A stretch of 64,000 bases of DNA, taken from positions 147,559 to 211,558 of the forward strand of contig NMRB01000798.1 in NCBI GenBank assembly GCA_002633025.1, read 5' to 3'. This stretch comes from Notospermus geniculatus. Taxonomy: Eukaryota; Nemertea; Pilidiophora; Heteronemertea; Lineidae. The notes under the pieces are model-generated. The model ran no database searches. It was not told where the DNA came from and saw only the letters and a list, made by a program, of their open reading frames with translations. Positions 36,601-45,100 of this stretch are shown piece after piece (position 1 is the first letter of the stretch; every line of letters begins with the position of its first letter). The position numbers and the translations under genes are program-made.

Positions 36601-38935
36601 CCCCTGCGACCCTCTCATCTAGATGGTCCCCTGTCCTCGAGCCGCTTCACACCAGCGTCGAGCGCGAAATCATCAGTGTCGCCATCTGCACAATTGAAGT
36701 GATTCCATTTCCCGCCAAACGGCAGACGCCACCCGTCGACGAGCCAGCCCTCATTTGGCGAGAACTCAACTTCTGTGCTGAATAGGGAAAAAAATCGCAA
36801 AATACCGCGAGGGATGCCCAGCTTTGGGTGAACGTCGAAAAATTTGATAGAATAACCTTCTATAAAGAGGACCGATTCTTAGTGGAAATTATGAATTTGT
36901 TCACAAATTAGTCGGTTCGTGAGTGGCAAAGGGGGCCACGAAAAATGGGCCTAAACAGTAACTGTAATATAGTGTAAAGATTGCTCGCCGATGTCGGCGG
37001 AGTGATTGTTGATGAGGAAGGAACACCAAAATCTACTCATAGTCCCATCCTGATGGACCTCCACCGATAGACAGTATATCCCACCTTCTATATCTGCGAA
37101 TCCTGGTCCATATCTTGGATAATCCCACGCAATCCTACAATCCAACATAGGTCCCATCTAGTATCCGTCAGACTATACTCTGCCGAGTGTCCAAATCGGA
37201 GATTTGTAATAAAAACTTCGGTCTCTAAAGCATATACTGTGGTTTGAGATTTAATATTACAGAATGGGTCACGTTTTTACTCGAATTGGGCAGTCGGCGT
37301 GCCACAGACGAACTAATCCAACGACTAACGAAGACGAACACGAATTGATCACCGGAGGAGAAAGAGTGTCCGAAGTTCTTCGTTGGGTCAATCAGAAATC
37401 CCTTGTCTTCGAATCTCAATATTATTGGACCTTGCTATAACACACCAAGCAAACCAGCCGATGTTTAGAAAAACTAAAACCAACAAAACATTGCACAATA
37501 AATGAGTGGTCCCAATCACAGCGTAGACGAGGTAGTCAGAGATTGTTGTACTGTTTGCATAAACCGTTCGCTGTATTACATATTTCCTTACAATGATCAA
37601 ATAGCTTTGGGCAATAAATTGTGGACACGGGGATATCTCAGGTGAAAAGTGCGAAAAATATCCCCCAATGCGGATTACAATCTGCTTAAGCCTAGTTCAC
37701 ACTGCAGGCGCGGTGCGATGCGAATTTTTCGCACCTGATTGCTTCCATGCCTTGCGACGCGATGCGGTAAGAAGGCTGNTGGCGGTGAAAACGCCGCGGC
37801 GAGGACTGGTTGGTCATCTCCCTGTGATTTAAGCCCGATTTCAGCGCTCCTCCACGTGAAAGTTCTATCGACCGAATTGTCTCTTAATGGGCAACTCACT
37901 AAACCATAGAAAAGTATGGGTATAGCTTTTTGCCTCAGCGCACAATGGTGAATTGCCCATGGAGAGCCAAGTCGTGCGAGGACATTTCAAGAATCGGACG
38001 TCCACTCATCAATAGAGGGCTCAGTCCACTTGCTCCCTGTGCGCATTTTTAATCACTTGGCGAGATCAAACAACTTTATGAATCATTTATTTTATTATTT
38101 TGAACAATTATTGAAATCTATAGATTGTGCAACTGACTGTACCTTCAAATAAATACATTATAATACCGGAATGAGAAATGTCTGCGGGCGTCAGCTTCAT
38201 CCGTCCATCGGAGACACAAGACAAGAAGGAGCGTGCGTCGCTTTTCTCAAATGAGGAACTAACAAAAATGCGGAGACTAGGGGGCACGAATCTGTGTCCC
38301 CCCTCAGGCAGGGAAGGCCACGACTATGAACTTTAGGCACTGGCGGCAAACCCCCGTTCATGATGCGGCGGATGACGAAGTGCCAACGCGCGCGCGGTAG
38401 GAATCTCTGGATTTCGAGTCTCACATTCGGCAAACTTCGCGAACGTCCGTCAGTGCATGGGAATGTTATCGATTCCTCTTTTCGAAACTACATGTAGTTT
38501 TAGTATTTTATTACTAATGGCTCAGCACACAATATCCCAAGTGTAAATATTTTATTCATATTATCTCAAGGCAAACATAAAACTTCAGTCGTATTGTTAA
38601 GGTGGTGAGATATTACACCACCACTTTCATGCATTTGACATTTGTCATGCAGGAGGAAACAGGAGACTGGTGGTCCTGTATATGGGAAAAAAACTGTTTT
38701 TGTAAATATTAATGTCCTCATCCTCATCTCAGCAGAAACAACACAAAACAAACCGAACTCAATTGATACCAGACTATTCTCCGCAGGGCCTTCACTTCTG
38801 CCACACAGTATGCAACAATTGTAAATTATGGTTAATATTGACTATCTCATGTGTTCTTTTTGTAATCTTTATGAAAATTATTGCAGTTGACTCACCTGAG
38901 AGAGCTGTAACCACCTTGTTTTTATCCTTTGTCAT
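18552..38935 (-). CDS. RGS22: RGS22, regulator of G-protein signalling 22, complete 21-exon gene
   Basis: Multi-RGS-domain protein; vertebrate RGS22 is a testis- and cilia-associated protein that binds G-alpha subunits. All 21 exons join in one frame with AG acceptors and GT donors. They total 4662 nt, or 1553 residues; human RGS22 is about 1264. The N-terminus (MTKDKNKVVTALSDPPEI, then LATDELFVEYFN) aligns with the vertebrate start. RGS-like regions lie at about residues 500-600 (VEEFQKFLEGTVGEKNWKFW), 820-950 (WLNCIDFWHDIQDYHKMFY), 985-1150 (FRQFLADNYASMDLMCWMD) and 1215-1345 (LLNPVSSLQFRRFVSVKGDS). Between them are acidic, Ser-rich linkers; the tail is Lys-rich. Exons: 38896-38935, 36516-36544, 31729-31791, 31412-31642, 29507-30747, 27946-28107, 27385-27619, 27022-27090, 25706-25908, 25453-25464, 24365-24635, 23694-23990, 22946-23362, 22618-22845, 22236-22364, 21709-21870, 21192-21371, 20682-20843, 20298-20520, 19794-19983, 18552-18669. 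Identification is by recalled family sequence, with no database search. Confidence 0.95.
18799..18930 (-). mobile_element. tRNA-derived SINE copy, Deu-like tail
   Basis: The plus strand reads caggaggaaactggagtgtc, then the spacer tgctgtcaaag...tttaccaca, then a degraded B-box side (cgagcccagaacctcagctg). On the minus strand this gives head, body, then a tail resembling ccggtttcctcc of the Deu domain. It lies in RGS22 intron 20. Confidence 0.6.
19794..19983 (-). CDS. RGS22: RGS22 coding exon 20
   Basis: 190 nt, phase 1 to 2, acceptor aatttcacaag, donor gtcaga. Encodes a Ser/Lys tail (TTSRPASSSKSQKSESASR). If the donor were skipped, the frame would run into hydrophobic sequence unlike the family. 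Using it joins in phase to a final exon with a stop. Confidence 0.82.
20298..20520 (-). CDS. RGS22: RGS22 coding exon 19
   Basis: 223 nt, phase 0 to 1, donor gtaagt. Encodes an acidic Gly-rich segment, then ISWSYSVYLEGLDREETLNN, matching the vertebrate near-C-terminal YSKYIEALEQER region. Confidence 0.92.
20682..20843 (-). CDS. RGS22: RGS22 coding exon 18
   Basis: 162 nt, phase 0 to 0, acceptor ttacatttcag. Encodes LSVFRVLFAHWNDFCAYRSN, the last helix of the fourth RGS region, then a Lys/Arg-rich coiled stretch (RRRARQKERMKQRKLEEKKE). The donor gtttgt is weak, like that of exon 8. Confidence 0.93.
21192..21371 (-). CDS. RGS22: RGS22 coding exon 17
   Basis: 180 nt, 60 codons, phase 0 to 0. 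Encodes INNIINCFIDSQIPPSLQID, then IPIEQAEKIIDRR and GPYVFREAQ, all conserved in RGS22. The donor is gtgctg. Confidence 0.97.
21709..21870 (-). CDS. RGS22: RGS22 coding exon 16 (fourth RGS region begins)
   Basis: 162 nt, phase 0 to 0, acceptor accttttcag, donor gtaaga. Encodes ESKWVSSSKDIIAFRKVLLN, FRRFVSVKGDSLENDVLFWQ and EVQRFK; the vertebrate protein is nearly the same here. Confidence 0.97.
22236..22364 (-). CDS. RGS22: RGS22 coding exon 15
   Basis: 129 nt, 43 codons, phase 0 to 0, acceptor ctcacattcag, donor gtagct. A basic linker (RDAIRKLVFGARAHTMVAAL) with an acidic end. It is not clearly conserved in vertebrates but keeps the frame between two certain exons. Confidence 0.8.
22618..22845 (-). 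CDS. RGS22: RGS22 coding exon 14
   Basis: 228 nt, 76 codons, phase 0 to 0, donor gtgagt. Encodes GGGWGKILEDRPPTQVLLEA and LEKKWLPLFLATDEFAERQ, the end of the third RGS region. Confidence 0.96.
22946..23362 (-). CDS. RGS22: RGS22 coding exon 13 (third RGS region)
   Basis: 417 nt, 139 codons, phase 0 to 0. Contains IELEHFRQFLADNYASMDLM, CWMDIEAFRRIPH and YLTKKYFFGPNSPAG, among the most conserved RGS22 motifs. The donor is gtatgg. Confidence 0.97.
23694..23990 (-). CDS. RGS22: RGS22 coding exon 12 (second RGS region)
   Basis: 297 nt, 99 codons, phase 0 to 0, acceptor atttttttcag, donor gtaaga. Encodes IWLNCIDFWHDIQDYHKMFY and later INPPFEELFDPVEELVITTL, matching the vertebrate segments around FWFDLQAYHQLFY and PPFEDLFDTAEE. 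Confidence 0.95.
24365..24635 (-). CDS. RGS22: RGS22 coding exon 11 (second RGS region begins)
   Basis: 271 nt, ending in phase 0 at donor gtgagt. A Ser/Lys-rich linker is followed by MEAMLQALESEGKAGDFFKK and YLRSTGNT, the start of the second RGS region (vertebrate: ENLLQSLYVENRAGFFFTKF). Confidence 0.92.
25453..25464 (-). CDS. RGS22: RGS22 12-nt microexon (possibly optional)
   Basis: Twelve nucleotides, bounded by acceptor tttgtttctag and strong donor gtaagt. It adds four codons in phase 2, so transcripts with or without it stay in frame. It would insert roughly G-Y-W-L-R between exon 9 and exon 11. Support is the splice signals and frame only. Confidence 0.55.
25706..25908 (-). CDS. RGS22: RGS22 coding exon 9
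   Basis: 203 nt, phase 0 to 2, acceptor tgcttacag, donor gtaagt. Encodes a linker beginning PDDSPRTQPTIGWRRRYHPS, followed by an acidic, Lys-rich stretch. Confidence 0.85.
27022..27090 (-). CDS. RGS22: RGS22 coding exon 8
   Basis: 69 nt, phase 0 to 0, acceptor ttctattcag, encoding IPDPLTLAPHPPHECDFDDL and SPE. The donor, gtttgt, is weaker than usual. The segment is a linker without clear vertebrate similarity; support is frame continuity and splice signals. Confidence 0.72.
27385..27619 (-). CDS. RGS22: RGS22 coding exon 7
   Basis: 235 nt, ending in phase 0 at donor gtatgg. Begins (W)APRFLLTQQ and contains LLPLRPKSCAPRL, the same linker motif as vertebrate RGS22 (LLPLRPKSC). Confidence 0.94.
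27946..28107 (-). CDS. RGS22: RGS22 coding exon 6
   Basis: 162 nt, acceptor gtgtttcag, donor gtaaga. Encodes YLSVMRDKYQKHG through EPLILY(W), the C-terminal half of the first RGS region. The split Trp codon (TG|G) joins to exon 7. Confidence 0.92.
29507..30747 (-). CDS. RGS22: RGS22 coding exon 5 (large exon, first RGS region begins)
   Basis: 1241 nt, phase 0 to 2. It opens with TLNKEQGIEWIKKERLPSFL and ESDCYLEYRLAKLVSQ, near-identical to vertebrate RGS22. A roughly 300-residue low-complexity Ser/Asp/Glu linker follows. The first RGS helices come last (VEEFQKFLEGTVGEKNWKFW, LDIDRG). The donor is gtaagc. Confidence 0.96.
31104..31231. mobile_element. Small TIR element in RGS22 intron
   Basis: 128 bp with imperfect inverted ends ggggtggccgcatagaaatt and agtttctatgaggctacccc. 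The interior has the palindrome gctagcgctagc. No coding capacity. Confidence 0.7.
31412..31642 (-). CDS. RGS22: RGS22 coding exon 4
   Basis: 231 nt, 77 codons, phase 0 to 0, donor gtgaga. Starts TFPEKLCFNRDTGGFEVAN, matching the vertebrate segment after LSLP, and ends in an acidic stretch (EDEPVPDLEEIDTSFTVQ). Confidence 0.93.
31729..31791 (-). CDS. RGS22: RGS22 coding exon 3
   Basis: 63 nt, phase 0 to 0, acceptor tgtctttcag, donor gtaagt. Encodes EDALATDELFVEYFNHYLSL plus P, the conserved N-terminal helix (LAT-D-F-V-YFN-LSLP) of RGS22. Confidence 0.95.
31938..32022 (+). mobile_element. SINE copy interrupted by a TIR element
   Basis: Contains a B-box-like caaggtttgattcccagttg and the shared spacer (tgagagggtaactctctttgacagagcagg). 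The tail continues after the inserted element at 32587 (gggaacccttgttcccc). Confidence 0.6.
32031..32578. mobile_element. 548-bp TIR element with 8-bp target duplication
   Basis: Ends are inverted repeats of about 90 bp beginning tacactcctt(t/c)cgcagtg. It is flanked on both sides by gtttttct (32023-32030 and 32579-32586), an 8-bp target-site duplication. An 8-bp duplication fits hAT-like or Merlin-like transposases. No transposase frame was found. The element sits inside a SINE. Confidence 0.85.
32888..33543. repeat. Tandem near-identical block 3, copy a
   Basis: 656 bp repeated at 33791-34446 across a run of Ns. About nine single-base differences and no length changes were seen. It lies in RGS22 intron 2. 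Confidence 0.9.
33544..33790. other. Assembly gap (247 N)
   Basis: Run of undetermined bases between the two copies of block 3. Confidence 1.
33791..34446. repeat. Tandem near-identical block 3, copy b
   Basis: Same sequence as 32888-33543, then continuous with unique intron DNA. Probably the alternative haplotype. Confidence 0.9.
35057..35170 (-). mobile_element. tRNA-derived SINE copy, Deu-like tail
   Basis: The plus strand has caggaggaaaccggagtatc, tcaaagagagttgccctcta and ccacatgaggaatgggtcc, the same order as the copies at 55.6 and 61.1 kb. The head is degraded. Confidence 0.6.
35950..36256. repeat. Degenerate minisatellite in RGS22 intron 2
   Basis: Seven or so imperfect copies of a unit of about 42 bp around gatgctttcataaggagagt and agcacggctttctgcc. 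Confidence 0.8.
36516..36544 (-). CDS. RGS22: RGS22 coding exon 2
   Basis: 29 nt with acceptor gtcatttcag and donor gtaagt. Only one frame is open and it encodes (D)PPEISQDEF, matching the acidic segment just before the first helix in vertebrate RGS22. It ends in phase 0. Confidence 0.88.
38896..38935 (-). CDS. RGS22: RGS22 coding exon 1 (start codon)
   Basis: 40 nt, ATG at 38935-38933, ending in phase 1 at a consensus donor (G|gtgagt). Encodes MTKDKNKVVTALS plus the first base of Asp. It was chosen because exon 2 needs a phase-1 partner and the joined N-terminus then resembles vertebrate RGS22 (Met, basic residues, TA, then PPxI). Any upstream untranslated exon was not identified. Confidence 0.85.
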
Positions 38936-39904
38936 GTTTCCACAGTAGAGGCTGGATCCAATCAGGACAAAAGATTGTTAATGAGACTCTGCGCCAGATA
39001 AATCATCCGAACATGGCCTCACAAACCAACAAATAATGTATGGCTTCTAAATCCACTCATCGACAATTGAAAGAAAATGTAACCACGGCTGATGGCAGTC
39101 CCAGTCTCGGTTGAATTGTATGAATTGCGACCAACACAGAACTCCGTAACTGTTGGAAGCTTTTATCAATAAATCTTATAGATTTTGCCTGATTGCTAAG
39201 CAAGAATTTGTAATATGTCCGCATAGCAGGGAACTGTACACAGTCATTGGCTTGTCAGGCCAAGAAAGTCTGACAATTTGGTTTACACAATATACATGTA
39301 CAAGCATAGCATCAGTGCTAACCACGAGCACAGCGTAAGTGCTAACTGGATGCTATTGGACGTACCCCGTCTTAAAAAGTTCTGGTTAAGAACCATTGTT
39401 TTTCTCCAAATGCGATAAAATACAGGAGCCAGTTTATAGGCCTCTGTTTGAAAGGAGTGTGCATGCATGCTAATCATTCAAGTTTCTAAGAGTAGTAGGG
39501 CCTAATGAGTGTTTTCTAAATACTGTCAGACCTTCCAACCAACACAAAATAAAAAGGCCCCGGCCTTCTCCAAATTACCATGAGAAGGCAATGGAGGTTA
39601 GCAACCTGACGGGTGATCAGAAACTGTGACATTTCTAAAATGACAACTCCTGGGGAGCCATTCAAAATGTTTGACAAGACCGATGTGAATGAAGTGCTGT
39701 TATTATTCAAGACAAGAATTGATAATGGCCATTGGATTTTCATAAAGTGGTAATACACCAAGATATCAGCATGTAATCCCCTTCAATCAACAAATAGGTC
39801 ACTTAATAAAGCCGCTTGAAAACCATGAAGAGCTTTTGTCCTCTTTGTTAAACATGGTTTATTGACATCAAAGAGCATTCTGTGGACATATATATCAAGA
39901 CATG

Positions 39905-40260
39905 ACATACAGTTAGCCCTTTATATAGAGGTGTCATCCTTCAGTAAGTCTTATATGCACATACTGAGACATGGGCACGGCCAACACAGTAAGCTCTGTA
40001 TACAGTGGTGCTGAAGTAACTATCTTCTTTGCAGACTGAGACATGACCTACACAGTAAGTCCTTTACATAGTGGTGTCATTGTCAAGTAAGCATCTTGTG
40101 TGCGAAGACTGAGATATGGCCTACACAGTAAGCCCTTTATATAGTGGTGTTATGTGAGCATCTTGTGCAAAGATGCAGCCATTACCAACACAGTAAGCCC
40201 TTTATACAGTGGTGCCTTTTTGTAAAAGCATCTTGTGTGCGTAGACTGAGACATGACTGA
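39905..40260. repeat. Minisatellite, about 75-bp unit
   Basis: About five imperfect copies with acacagtaagccctttata, tagtggtg and gcatcttgtgtgcg in constant order. Confidence 0.85.
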
Positions 40261-41448
40261 TAAAACACATTGAATGGTACAAAACCAGATGAAATGAAAA
40301 AAAGATGTCTATGATGTAATGATCTCTATGATGATACAATGTACATGCTTATTCCAATAAAACACAATTGCTGCCTATAATTTAAACATGAAACATTCAT
40401 ATCTCTATCATGAGGTAACAACAGTGTGGAACCCAAGGTAATGGAAGTCAATCCAAACATCAGGAATATCAAGCTGCTATTTCAACCGAATTACAAGGAA
40501 ATGTCAGCTTCGTTGAATATTTAGTTGGTACTTAACAAAATTACAATGCCATCCAAACTTTGGGAACATCCAGCTGAGATGCCAATGGGTTGATTTTAAT
40601 TGTCATCAGAAATAGCAGAGAACATCTCATATACTGGTACTATTTGGTGTGAATGTCTGCCAATAGTCTGCCAAGGCAAGAAGACTGGTCAATATGAGGC
40701 CAACGGTTTGCCAATATCATACCCTGTTTCCATTGTCAAAATTTTCATAAACACGACCAATATTCAAATGAACTTTTTTCAAATCCTTGAAGTATAAATA
40801 TGAAAAGAAGAAGAGAAATGCGGCTCCAGTAGCACCAATATAGGTAATGAGAGCTAAAACAATTGACTATATACATATAATGAGTATTATTCACAAAGAG
40901 GCGACCTAAGACTGTAGTCAGTTATTATATGCTCACCGATACCCCCCCCCCCACCCACACACACACAATGAATGACATTTCGCAGTCATATCATTCACCT
41001 CAAGGAATCTCTGCACCTCACTTTATCATCGGAAGACTAAGTCCAGCTACCAGCTACATAATTTACAACCCACTGTTGGAGAGAACAGGCCTTCTACTCA
41101 TACTTACCAACCCTTGTGTATATTCCCCTCCAACAACAAATATAATACATCCCAAATATGACCTACGTTGAGGAATACTGCACCATTATTATTTTCTACG
41201 TCAGCACATACACACCGCCTAATGTCAGGTATTGCACTCAGGCATTGTCAGGTCATTACATTTGAAACCAGCCTGACTCCAAACAGGCTACATTTGAAAA
41301 ACATCAATAAATCACAGATCATTCCCACTAATAGACTAGGAACACCATTAATATGCATAACTTAGCTCCTGAACAGAAAGAAAAGTGATCACTCCCCATA
41401 TTGCATCAATACTGAACTACTGCACCAGTGTCAATAACATTACACCAA

Positions 41449-41718
41449 GTCTGTATCAGGCTAGGCCCTAGGTATCACCCAAGTCAGCATCAGGTCCTCA
41501 GCATCAGCTAAGGCTGCATCTGGCCTCCACATCATTCAGGTCTGCATAAGCCCTCAGTATCAGCCAAGTCTGCATCTGGCCTCCATATCAGTTAGGTCAG
41601 CATCAGGGCCTCAGCATCAGCCAAGTCTGCATCAGACCTCCACATCACCAGGTCTGCATCAGGCCTCCACATCAGTCAGGTCTGTATCAAGGCCTCAGTA
41701 TCGGTTAGGTTTGCATTA
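41449..41718. repeat. Minisatellite, about 29-bp unit, next to NAGLU stop
   Basis: Around nine imperfect copies of a unit like tctgcatcaggcctccacat plus cagtcaggt. It lies 200-470 bp past the NAGLU stop, so it may be part of the 3' untranslated region. Confidence 0.85.
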
Positions 41719-41915
41719 GACACCTGGCCTGTGGCTTCATGTCTGTGGAGTCATGGTCCACATGACAGTTATCCTTGGAGGAAGATTTGGTCCCAAACAT
41801 CAGAGGTCAAGTGTGCAAGAGTGGTCCCAAACACTCTCAAACACTGAATGAGTCCCGAACACTTGCACACTCTCAATGAATGATCCAAAATTGTATAATA
41901 GGAGATCCCTCAGCA

Positions 41916-42127
41916 TCAATCCAACACTCGATTCGTTGCGGATGTTCTATGCTTTCTCCGTCGTCTTCTTCGCTTTTCCTTTGACAACCATTTTCCAGCA
42001 TTCCTAGCACATGCTCTACGATTCTGACATAACGTAGGTAAATTTACATGAAAGTGTCTGAAAATCTTGTTATGAATCAAACACTTATAGACTCGATGGA
42101 GGTTGATGGCGATCTTGACGCTATCAC
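41916..42127 (-). CDS. NAGLU: NAGLU last exon with basic C-terminal extension
   Basis: 212 nt, acceptor cttaattccag. Encodes (G)[15 protein letters not shown], matching vertebrate GDTVDLAKKIFLKYY. It continues about 50 codons beyond where the human protein ends, through an Arg/Lys cluster ([13 protein letters not shown]), to TGA at 41918-41916. The extension is not known from the family. Confidence 0.85.
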
Positions 42128-45100
42128 CTGGAATTAAGAGGAGTAATACTGTTATGGGTGGCGTCCACTAGAGCGCCGACAACATTAGGAAGGGTTCGGG
42201 AAGCAAATGTGTCATTTCGGCATTGCTTCCGCATAAAGTCCTATTGGTCGTTTTACCCTTTCCCGAACGTGCAGAAATGCCGCGAACTGTTCAGGAATGA
42301 TAAAGACAGTGAACGGAACCTTTCAAGAATATGCAGAGAGGTTGCCGAATGAATGCGGATTCACTAAATTTGCATTCCTCGTCTTGTCCGCGCCCTAGTG
42401 GACGCTAGGTTTTAGAGGATGAATTCAAGGACAGGGGATAGAAATGGTGTCGAGACCTGGGAAGCTGAAGATGATCTTGGTCTTCTTGATCTTGATTAGA
42501 CTACCGGTACACCAACTTCTATACTTGAGACATACCTTTAGGTTGTGAAGGATAAAGCACTCCATCCAAAGTCCATGGCTTCTCCACCAACTCAAATACT
42601 ACAGACTTGAATTCCGTATTGTTGTATTTTCTATGCTGCAAGGGTAATGTGACAGTGTTTGTAATGAAATTAAAATGTAGTGTTACTAAGAGGAACATGC
42701 TCAATTTTTTCATCAAACTGAGCATGTCAGTGGACTGTATGCATCCTTTTATTGAGGATATATGATCGACTGTTGAAAGAGAAGGGTTGATGGACCCCCC
42801 AGTGTGATGTTCTGAAGGAAGCCTTACCTCTATTACAGATGTCAGCAAAGCTTGGGCAAACAGTTCCCAACGAGGTTTGTAGTATCTGAAATGAATAGAT
42901 CTAGTCATTGATTCAGAGCAATGCATGTGGGACACCTTCTTTCTAAAGTCATATTGTCAAGGGGCACAGTGTGAAGACTGATCAATCAGGAACCATACCG
43001 GTAATGACATATCCTTTGCCTGCAAACCAAATGATGACTTACCTGCCTACCACTCCAGACCACTGCTTGGTTGCATAATCTAGGATCTAAAGACAAAATA
43101 TTAAGAAGTTTGATTTTGAGGTACCGCTACTTGTAATGCAATATGATCACTCTAGAACACAAATTACTGAACCCTACCCCAGTAGTGGTGATGAGGCGAT
43201 ACAGCACTGATGTTTCTTGAATGACAGTACCGGGTAACACAAAATTCTTGATCCAGTATAAATTGCCTTTCCATGGGCAGTGAGCCTACCATAACATCAT
43301 AATTTTCATCATTAAAACGGAGATTCAAGTTTCTTTGCTTACATTCCCTTCTGGTCCCCACAGTGTGATCTGATTCTTGGCGTTGTAGACAAACAGCCGT
43401 TTCTCCCTCCCATTGGTGCTGAGACGGGCTGCATCACCGAGCCACGGCCCGAGTAGGAAGTGTTTATCTGACCCGAGAATGGTGTCAAGGTCATCCAGCA
43501 ATTCTGACATGTTTCGACCAGCTTCTCTGAAAACACGAAACATTGGTAAGATATTGCAACAAAATGACCTTCATAGATATTGTTGTCTGCTCAGCTCATT
43601 TTTGCTACGACCACCATCGCCAAGACTCAGCCGGCAAGCTTTAGGAAGGTTCTACATGTAAGTCCAGCAGACGGTGATCCCAAGTTACAAGACTGTCCAA
43701 GAGACAAGACAGCATCAGCAGCAGATGAGAGGGTTGCCTGAAGTACTGGCTGACTTACTTGATAGCCTCCACATCTTTGTCACGATAGGCTGCCATAATA
43801 CTCATGTATCTAAAGATCCCAATGACCTGGAGACATTGGCGTGTGATGTCCACCAGGTCATACCTGAAATTTGAAAAGAAGCCCATATACATGTATGTGC
43901 CCTCGGCCCCTATTCATAGAGGTATTGTGGATCCATAAGTCAACTGTTTCCTTATCTTTTTGGAGCTGAAGAAGTAGCAATGGAAAATGCAACCAGGCAG
44001 GTCATATGGAGCTTTTCGAGCAAGGTCCCTGTTCTACTATCACAAGCTAGGATCAACAAATGCAGAGATGGTTCAAGAGTTTGTCTCTTTACCTGTAGAG
44101 GGCACTGTCGGATAGTTTCCTGGCATTGTGGACCGCCATGCTCCAGACCTTGAACAAGGTATCTGGATTGTACCAGAGCTGAAGTTAAAAGTAACACAGT
44201 TGTGAGAAATTCCAACCTCAAACACAGAGACAAATCATTACTAATGACACCAACAGATGGCGCTTGCTGTAGGTCACTGGATCTCATAATCTGTCCATCG
44301 AATAGATGCATTGACAGAGGAGTAGGCCCTGAGGACAGGACGATTTCATGGTTTTAGGCCTGCCAACCATCTATCATGTCTATAGCCAAGAACTGTATGT
44401 CTTTGTGGTGTATTCACATCCCACGATGTCCTTACCAGTGGTCTGAGGGAGAGAGATGGCCTTCGTGTGATGATGTGGAAGAGATGCCTAGCAACCAGAG
44501 AACTGTCATTGTAGACTGTGGTCTGCAAAATAAACACATCTGATGATATCATAATCTTATCGCACTGAACCACTGGCAATTGTAGCAGAAATCTGGCATC
44601 AACATGTCACATGATGGCATGATGACATCAGTGGTTGGTGTCCTGACTGACAAAATGTTGTAGACTTCTGACCCTGCCCTCCTTGGGTACCGTACCTTAA
44701 GATTGATAACCTAACACGAGATTGCTGAAGAACTGACTTACAGCCAAAATCCTCCACATGGTCTTCACTTGGTTATTATGGGTGTTGTACCGTCTGCTTG
44801 CATACTGACCCATCCTAGAAGCACAAACATAAGGCGAGTTTAGTACAACATGATCTCAAGTGACTTGGATACTTTTTTACAGAACAAATGAATCAGAATC
44901 TTGCTGTGTTGATTAGGGACGAATCAAATCATGCCAGTTGATTTGACAGCCTTTCATGATGGGAGGTGATGGCTCATCAAGAATGGTGACACCACATTTC
45001 CTCCACTGCCATCCAAACTGACAACGAACTCTTCGGAACTCACCACTCCGATATATTCCTAGCCTCTTTCCTCCATGTGTGCTCTAACATGAACTCATAG

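Larger units (their letters stand above)
38936..41915. other. Intergenic between NAGLU 3' end and RGS22 start
   Basis: About 3 kb holding two minisatellites and a C-run/CA tract near 40943-40968. No exon was recognised. It should contain the RGS22 promoter or 5' leader and the NAGLU 3' untranslated region, but no site can be assigned. Confidence 0.5.

Noticed and set aside
37900-37960. Alternative RGS22 first exon (ATG, 61 nt, phase 1, gtgagt donor)
   Set aside because: It also joins in frame, but its N-terminus is unlike the family, while 38896-38935 gives the expected start.
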